From positions 502,299,001 through 502,363,000 of the forward strand of contig CM057453.1 in the NCBI GenBank assembly GCA_016271365.2: a stretch of DNA of 64,000 bases, in the 5' to 3' direction. The stretch comes from Neoceratodus forsteri. Its lineage: Eukaryota > Chordata > Ceratodontiformes > Ceratodontidae. Below the pieces are notes generated by a model. The model saw only the letters and a list, made by a program, of their open reading frames with translations. It searched no databases and was not told where the DNA came from. This document shows, piece after piece, positions 57,743 to 64,000 of this stretch. Made by a program: the position numbers and the translations under genes. The stretch's first letter is position 1; each line of letters begins with the position of its first letter.

Positions 57743-59435
57743 ATGGTAACTGTGTCCAGCGAACATCTATCTGACTAAAGCAGCAGTACTTCCGGCAACA
57801 GTGACAGTGAGGCAGCACAGATCTGTAGGGATATCTTTCACAGTGCAGCTGCTGCATCTGGCCACATTAGACCATATATGTTTCAGCCACAGAGGCAGCA
57901 ACCACGTGATCCATCAAATGAAGAGAGCACCTCATCTGATGAGGAGGCAGAAGTTTTGCAAAGTCGCTTGATGACTTCGCACATGCGGCAACTGCTCCAT
58001 TATGCCGAGTATCAGGGAGTGCCTGTGTTGCAGTGAGGTTGGTCATCAGCTGGGAGACAAGCTGGATAGTGTGACGTGCATCTCACAAAATCCATACGTT
58101 ACTACCGGTTGCTTGGACCCATTTGTTGTGCGCCTAGCACTCATCACTATCTGTTCCTGTTATTGTCACCCTCAACTGGCAACACCAGCACCTAATAGGT
58201 ATCGTAATGCTGTTGTCCATTCCTTTCTTTAAACATTCTTGATAGTATCGTTATGTTTATGGGATGAGCCATGATCTGTAGATGGAGAAATAGTAAATAC
58301 AAAGGTATTTTTCCCCTTTTTGACTTATTTTGACTGTTTTTATTGTTCTTCCATGAATAATTATCCTTGGTTGCTGGGGATGTGGTGATACTGCGCATGG
58401 GCAGTACTGTATTGCTGTGCCATTCCCGATTGCTATGGTTTTTGGGGTTGAGGGTGGGCAGTGGCATGGCAGTCAGAGGAAGCTCATAAACACAGTCATA
58501 TTTTTATATTGGCGCAGTAGCCACATGGAGTGACACTGTCAGTCGGTGCTTTGTAATTTGTTTCTTTTCCTTTTTTGGGGGGGTTGTAGTGATTGGGCAG
58601 AGAGTTTAAGGTCACGGGGAACAGAGTTGTCTGTTCTGCATCTTGACGCCCATTGCTGTCTTTTCCATTCCTTGCTTTCTGTGCTCCCAGTGATCTCGGG
58701 GGGGGGGGTTACCATGCAGCTCACTGGCGACTGGTCCCCTTACCCATTGGTATATCGTAGGACTTACCATGGGTAACAGGTGCCAGTTAGTCAATCCGGA
58801 TGAATGATTGTATGACCCAGTTGTGTAACACTGCAATAACTGACTGTGGTGCTATGTGTATACTAGCCATTAATGCACTTTCAAGGTGGTTGAAGGTATT
58901 TGATCATCTACTCGTGACTCACAACACACCTTGGGCATGCATTAATGCATGGTATACAAATGCCCTGTAGTTGGTTCTAGCGTGCACCTTGTATGCTTCA
59001 CTTTCTGTGGTTGGTTGGTATGTACTTGTCACTTGTGATTCTGAGTCATGATTAGGTCCATGAAGACTGTACACTTGCCTGCACGTCCAAGAATACGGTT
59101 GACGTCCATCTGTGTACTGTGACTTGACTTGACTTGTAAGGCAATGTTTTTATGATAAGTATAACACTTTTGTTTTATTTCTTACTGTTTTACTTTCCTT
59201 TTTTGCTCTCATGTTTAGGTCCATGAGGTGAGCTGCATACATTCAGTATACCCATTTGGTACCTGACATCCTTGGCAGAAAAGTCCGCTGTGTTATCCCT
59301 GCATGCACAGTTATAGCCATTAGATCAAAGTGGCCAGAGGCTAGTGGGATCTACAAAGGTTTTCGCAACGCAGATGAACAGGATGATAACGAAATGCTGG
59401 CCAATTCATTACTTGAGGGGTTCAACTCACAATAG
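57743..59435 (+). pseudogene. Two-exon gene with P2X7-receptor C-terminal-like (ballast) domain, decayed
   Basis: Exon 1 (57743-58198) starts at ATG 57743. Ser- and acidic-rich residues lead to I-R-P-Y-M-F-Q-P near 57865. The zinc-type core C-G-N-C-S-I-M-P...E-C-L-C-C-S-E-V begins at 57984, followed by C-L-D-P-F-V near 58113. A donor (AATAG|GTATCG) follows 58198. After ~1 kb of intron, a strong pyrimidine tract and TTTAG precede exon 2 (59219-59435). Joined in phase, it reads R-K-V-R-C-V-I-P-A-C and ends with G-I-Y-K-G-F-R...stop, like the end of vertebrate P2X7 and its many repetitive relatives. Defects are TAA near 57774-57776, a one-base frameshift near 57970-57980, and TGA at 59229-59231 (CGA to TGA is plausible). 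No channel part is present, so it is not a P2X receptor gene itself. Confidence 0.7.
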
Positions 59436-59439
59436 GTTG

Positions 59440-59870
59440 AGAGCAAAATCAAAAGTTGTTGTTGATTACAGTTCTTTACTATGCACTTCTGACAAGAAAG
59501 AATGTTTTCTAAGCTTAGTTGTTGTTACACATTGATAACTGTTATGGGCATGATGCTTCATGCCATAATTGCTTTTTGGGAGCACACAGTTAGTTCTGAG
59601 TAGCATGTATGTATAATGTAGACATTGTCTACATAATATTGCTGATTTTTTAAAATGTTATTCTTGTGAAAAGCAGCAGAGTCAACAATTGAGTAAACTG
59701 TACCATTAACATTTAATACAAATGAAAAATAATTCTATATTTAACAGCTACTTCTCTGTAAATCATTGTTCTGATACATGAACAGTTATGTATTTATTAC
59801 TTTGTAATGCAAAACATGTGAGAACAGCAACAAAGTGTTAACAAATAAACATATCAAATCAGAATGAAAT
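59440..59870. other. No recognisable gene
   Basis: AT-rich. Could be the 3' UTR of the P2X7-like gene; AATAAA occurs at 59844-59849 (AACAAATAAACA context). Confidence 0.35.
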
Positions 59871-59889
59871 TGCAGGCCAACCAGGCAAG

Positions 59890-60900
59890 GTAGGGTGAGG
59901 GGTGGAAGGGGTAAATGAATCAATATTGCCACCTCATGAACCACTGGGTACAGATGAATGGAGGTGGAGGATGATAGGGAACAGGTGCAGGAATGACCCT
60001 AGAACAGGTGTCAATTGCGGGCCACTTAATAGTATGCCAGGGAGATCTAAGACCAGGGTGGAGGTGTCAAGCAGCTGGTTCTCAGTGCTACCTACACCAC
60101 AGAAGATGAATCAGTAGGACCTTGTAGACAAGGGTGGTGTGGAAGAGATTACTCACAGCCCAGAGGGCACTGGTAGAGTGGCTGAAGGTGGTAGGGCTTC
60201 GATGGTTAAGGATAAGGGAGCAGCAGGAAAGAGACAGAACAGGGGGACAGTAGCTAAGGAGAGGGAATTATGAGGAGATTAGGGGAGGGATGCATCAGGG
60301 GGAGAGTCCAGGTGGAGCCCAGTGCAGAGGGGAGTTGAAACCAGGAGAAAATGGGGAAGGGGATGGCAGAGACAGGGCTGGGAGGGGAAATGGCTACTGT
60401 GCATTTGTGAACATAAGACCTGGCAGGGAGGGATAATGGTTGGATAAGGCGAGTAAATTAATGAAATGACAATGTGTTCCTAGTGCTAGGGGATTCAATT
60501 CTGAAGGGGATCAGATGGATGGACAAGGGGGAGAAGCATAGTCGAATATGGGTGGAGGCCATGCCAGGCATGACAGCATAAAGGGTGGGTCAATCACTCC
60601 CGAAGTATGCCATGAAAGGCAGGGAGAAACCTCAAATAGTTCTGCATTTGGGAACCAATGACCTGGCGGGTCATACGGTAGATGTAGTCCAGCGGGGGTT
60701 TGAGGAGATAGGGTGCTTATTTGTGAGGATGTATGAAGTTCAGTAACCTTCTTGGAGGTGCTTCCAGTACCCAGGGAGAGTACAGCGAAGAAGTTGAGGA
60801 AAGAAGAATTTAACACATGGCTAAGGGAGTGGTGTCCATCCAAAGGGTGTAGGCTGGTGGGAGTATGGGAAGGGATATGGGAGGACAGTGATCTCTAGGT
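59890..60900 (+). pseudogene. CR1 copy C, ORF1 with SGNH-esterase-like domain
   Basis: After a Cys- and Arg-containing N-terminal part (about 59902-60117), a second part contains L-G-D-S-I-L-K-G-I-R-W at 60486-60515 (block I with Gly-Asp-Ser). V-L-H-L-G-T-N-D-L-A-G at about 60637-60668 (block III) lies in the same frame. A TAA near 60580 and others interrupt it. The catalytic Ser and the Gly-x-Asn-Asp residues are kept, more than in copies A or B. The C-terminal block near 60890-60915 is degenerate but has L-H-L-S. Confidence 0.65.
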
Positions 60901-60999
60901 CAAGGACAGGCTTCACTTAAGTGGGGAGGGAAGGAAGGTCTTGAAACACAAATTGTAGGAATAGTAGCAGGGGACTTAGGGAGCGATCAGGAGGTGGTG

Positions 61000-62617
61000 C
61001 ACAAAAGTGACAGCAAATAGGGAGAGGGGCAGAAGAATCAGGGTGGAGGCTGGTAACCTGAGGCTGGTGGAGCCACTGGCAGGGAGTGACCACAACTGTG
61101 TGTGTTTCAGATTAAATATGGGGAAGCAGGGAATAGGATTGGGAACTAGGGTTTTAGACTTCAGAATGGCTAACTTCGGAAGGATGAGAGAAATGATACA
61201 GTGGTATCTGTCAAGGATCAGTCCAGATATGGACACTGATTAGAGGTGGGAGATCATTAAACGGGGTATTGAGGAGGCAAGTACAACATATTAAAGGGTC
61301 CAGAGTAATAGGGCTAGTGCCAAGAAGACTACATGGGTGAGCAGGGTAGTCATGGAGAAAGAAAGAAAGAAAACAGCCTCCTTTAGATGGTTCAAAAGAA
61401 CAAGGAGAGGGGAGGACAGAGAGGATTACCTAAAGGAGTCAAGGGAGACAGCAAGGGCAGCCAAGACATCATGGAATCTCAGGCTAGCACAGAGCATTAA
61501 ATATGGAGAGAAAGACTTCTTCAGGTAGCGGGACCAGAGGGTAGTAAGGGAGCTAGCAGAAGTCCTGAGAAACCCCTGCCAGACCTGTTTAATGCATCCC
61601 TGGAGTCGCGGATTGTTTCGCAGGAAACAAAGGATGGCACACATGATGCCCCTTCACAACAGCGGCCCCAAAGATGAGCCGGGGAACTATAAACCATTAA
61701 GCCTCATATCTATCATGGGAAAGCTGATGGAGACGATCCTGAGGGAGAGGCTGGTTTCCCTTCTACGAACTAATGGGCTGCAGAACAGCAGGCAGCATTG
61801 CTTTGCCTGGGGCAGATCCTGTCAGACCAACCTGGTGGAGCAGTATGACTGGGTAACCAGGCAGTTAGACAGGGGCCACGCAGTGGATGTCCTGTACCTG
61901 AACTTCAGTAAAGCATTCGATTTGGTGATGCATGGGAGGCTAGGTAGTAAGCTGGAAGACACAGGGGCAGGGGTGAAGATGGGAGGATGGGTCAGCTGCC
62001 TGCAAGGGAGACAACAGAGTGTGGTGGTGGGAGGGGAGCTCTCATCGACCAGGTCAGTGATAAGCAGAGTGCCACAGGGCTCTGTACTTGGACCAGTGTT
62101 GTTTGGGATTTTCATATCAGACATCTCAATAGGCGTCAAGAGCAACATCAGTCTATTTGCAGATGACACCAAGATGGGAGCAGTAGTGGATGACTTGGAG
62201 GGATGACAGGGGTTGCAAGAGAATATGGCAATATTGGAGGACTGGTATGACACTTGGCAGCTGGGGTTCAAGGTCAAGAAATGCAAGGTGATACATTTTG
62301 GAGCAAAAAACCCAAGAAGGAGCTATCAGCAAGTGGTGATTCAGCTAGCCAAAACAGAGTATGCGAAGGATCTGGGGTTGATCATAATGGGAGCAATGAA
62401 CAACTCCACACAGGGTAGAAAGGTGGCTGCAAAGGCTAACAGGATGCTGGGTTGTATTGCCAGAGGCATATCCCCCAGGATGGTGGCAGTGATCATGCTG
62501 CTGTATAGGTCACTGGTTAGACCACACCTGGAGTACTGCATGCAGTTGTGGTGTCAGTACCTGAAGGAGGACATTAGGTTACTGGATGTTGATGTTATTG
62601 TGTGGTGGTGTCTGTAA
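61000..62617 (+). pseudogene. CR1 copy C, ORF2 with internal endonuclease deletion
   Basis: Only the end of the endonuclease is present (L-A-G-S-D-H-N-C-V near 61078). The pre-RT region runs 61200-61530. The RT is the best in the CR1 set: GPKDEPGNYKPLSL near 61663, GRSCQTNLVEQYD near 61808, F-S-K-A-F-D near 61905, PQGSVLGPVLFGIFISDI near 62070, and an intact F-A-D-D-T-K-M near 62156. Then come F-K-V-K-K-C-K-V near 62265 and S-L-V-R-P-H-L-E-Y near 62512. The reading is cut after K-E-D-I-R-L-L at about 62583, before the usual QRR block. One stop at about 62204-62206 splits the main frame. Confidence 0.82.
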
Positions 62618-62817
62618 TAAAGTCCAGCACCACAACACGACAGAACAGGGAAACTACAATATAAAAGGTGCATTAATGTCTTTCCATTTCTTCAGCTGTG
62701 GTGGAATCTTGAGTAATGCTGCTCCAGAAACTCTTCCTTTGCATGCCACTTGATGCAGGCAATATTGTGAGGTAGTTCGGGTTTGTGTAACTCTGGTATT
62801 TCAGTCAGTTTGCCCTC
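62618..62817. other. Short unassigned segment between CR1 copy C and the transposase relic
   Basis: Probably the 3' non-coding part of the minus-strand transposase-like gene; no motif stands out. Confidence 0.3.
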
Positions 62818-63182
62818 TCACATTTCAGCGACATCATTTAGTAGAGTAGCAATGTAGGTATATTTCTTTGGTACCTTCACTTGCTTCACAACCCACTGTC
62901 TTGATTGTTTGGAGAACACAATCTTATGCCTAGGCCGTCCCTTGTTTTTCCCTTTCTTGATGAGGGCCTGTGGAAGATTTTGATTCTCGCTGTAGTCCAG
63001 CATAGCAAGTTGGGTGCATGCCATCATGCCGTTGTACCCAAAGTGCTGTGTTTTGAGACAGTACTTATTCAGTAGCGAGTTGTAAACCTCTAAGTAAATA
63101 TGCCGTACAACATCGAGAATCACCCACTCACATACATGGAGACTGTTCTCGTGGCAACTGTTAGTAAGATTCTTCTGTTCCC
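62818..63182 (-). pseudogene. C-terminus of a transposase-like multicopy protein (Kolobok-like, uncertain)
   Basis: One minus-strand frame without stops runs from about 63182 to 62818. It starts E-Q-K-N-L-T-N-S-C-H-E-N-S-L-H. It then reads Q-L-A-M-L-D-Y-S-E-N-Q-N-L-P-Q-A, K-I-V-F-S-K-Q-S-R-Q-W-V-V-K and K-Y-T-Y-I-A-T-L-L. This pattern (HN-SL, LA-LD-N, QA, F-K-W, Y-Y-LL) recalls the C-terminal part of large multicopy proteins in fish and amphibian genomes that I associate with Kolobok-type transposons. The family name is from memory. It truncates CR1 copy C on its left. Confidence 0.4.
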
Positions 63183-63193
63183 CAGTAATAACT

Positions 63194-63634
63194 TCACACT
63201 ACCGCGAATCTGGCACTGCAGCCTGCTGGCGCCTATGTGGTGAGACTAATGCCCATCACTCCCATATCCTGTGGTCATGCCCAAAGTTACAGCCCTTCTT
63301 ACAGGTCTTACTTGGGGAATTAGAGGACCTCTTTGGGCTCAGGCCTCCCCACTCTGGGGAATTCTTTATCCTGCACGTCTTTCCTCATGAGCTACGAGAT
63401 CCTCATTGCCAGTATCTACTGGGTATTTGCCTCTTAGCAGCGAAGAAAGCCATCACTAAGTGCTGGCTAACAACATCGATACCCACACTCTCCGACTGGA
63501 AGGAGATAGTAAACCTTGTATATAGATCCGAAAGAATAACATATAACCTAAATGACAAAGCAGAACTGTGCTCCCTGAAGTGGAGAAGATGGATATTGCA
63601 TGTTATGACCAAAAACCCACACTTTATACCCTAG
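63194..63634 (+). pseudogene. L1/Tx1-type ORF2 C-terminal zinc domain (146 codons)
   Basis: An uninterrupted frame ends at TAG 63632-63634. It contains C-W-R-L-C-G...H-S-H-I-L-W-S-C-P (63224-63283), the Cys-x2-Cys...His-x4-Cys type zinc motif of L1 ORF2. L-L-A-A-K-K-A-I-T-K-C-W near 63430-63465 is also an L1 C-terminal hallmark. A closely similar sequence (I-T-A-A-Y-K-A-I-M-K-R-W) is in the L1 near 12700-12730. No stop interrupts it, so this fragment is younger or was cut from a less decayed copy. Upstream L1 sequence is absent. Confidence 0.75.
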
Positions 63635-64000
63635 TAACCCTTATTACCAACTTGTTTGATCGGACCTACTATACCGGGCTTATGGTCCAATTCTTAAATA
63701 AGAAGGACATTACCATAATATGGTACAGCACTTACAATTGATGGATAGGGAAAAGGTTCCTGAATCCTTTCAATAGGGGAGATGGAGTCAAGGTGGGTCG
63801 AGAGGGAGGGTGGAATATGAGGAAGAGAACACATGGAGAGAGATGAAGGGCGTTATTTGGGCAGGACGGACTAGACTCGGACAAAGGGTTGTACACCTTA
63901 GGTGAGACAATGTCATTTTTCTAATGTATGGTATAATAACCTATGTGATTTGTAACCCTGTAGAAACAATGTTTCATAAAGATGTGCAATGTGACTGTAA
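63635..64000 (+). mobile_element. Probable L1 3' UTR, runs off the window
   Basis: Non-coding sequence follows the ORF2 stop directly. No A-tail is reached before the window ends. Confidence 0.45.

Overview
ORGANISM AND CHARACTER. This is nuclear DNA from an animal with a large, repeat-rich genome. No intact host gene is visible: no long uninterrupted coding region, no rRNA or tRNA gene, no CRISPR array. Almost everything recognisable is a decayed transposable element. The mix is CR1-, L2- and L1/Tx1-type LINEs, a DIRS-type retroelement, a hAT DNA transposon, MIR/CORE-like SINEs, many hairpin (foldback) elements and several satellites. It fits a vertebrate, most plausibly an amphibian (caecilian or salamander-like) or a lungfish. 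That placement is inference from element families, not proven by any one gene. LAYOUT. 0-6 kb: two convergent CR1-clade LINEs; the minus copy carries endonuclease, reverse transcriptase and an ORF1 with an SGNH-esterase signature. 6.3-7.5 kb: eight copies of a 143-bp tandem repeat. 7.5-9.2 kb: composite repeat 'R1'. 10.6-18.6 kb: hairpin and L1 remnants, then a near full-length minus-strand L1 (12.2-18.6 kb) with ORF1, ORF2, A-tail and matching target-site duplications. 19.1-25.1 kb: an element whose end repeats have the split order A1-internal-B1-A2-B2 on the minus strand, as in Ngaro/DIRS-type retroelements. 25.1-27.9 kb: 60-bp monomers that invert around a palindrome. 29.4-34.2 kb: a second R1 copy split by an L2-like LINE. 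34.5-39.2 kb: CR1 3' ends and a 2-kb foldback element filled with a 26-bp satellite. 40.8-41.9 kb: nested inverted repeats. 42.3-45.8 kb: a small DNA transposon split by an L2-like LINE that carries a 49-bp minisatellite inside its RT domain. 47.1-50.6 kb: a non-autonomous hAT element with two nested SINEs. 50.7-52.1 kb: a third foldback array. 52.8-54.6 kb: three hairpin elements. 54.7-57.6 kb: a CR1 copy interrupted by a DIRS RNase H fragment and a SINE. 57.7-59.4 kb: a two-exon decayed gene with a P2X7-receptor C-terminal-like zinc domain. 59.9-62.6 kb: a third CR1 copy with a surviving RT motif. 62.8-63.2 kb: the C-terminus of a transposase-like protein. 63.2-64 kb: the C-terminal zinc domain of another L1 ORF2. 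HOW IT FITS TOGETHER. There is no operon-like organisation. The window is a palimpsest in which insertions can be ordered by nesting: the LINE in R1, the LINE in the DNA transposon, SINEs in hAT, and DIRS plus SINE in CR1. The most unusual content is the set of foldback elements with tandem subrepeats, the split-repeat element, the frame-restoring minisatellite in an RT gene, and the P2X7-like two-exon pseudogene.
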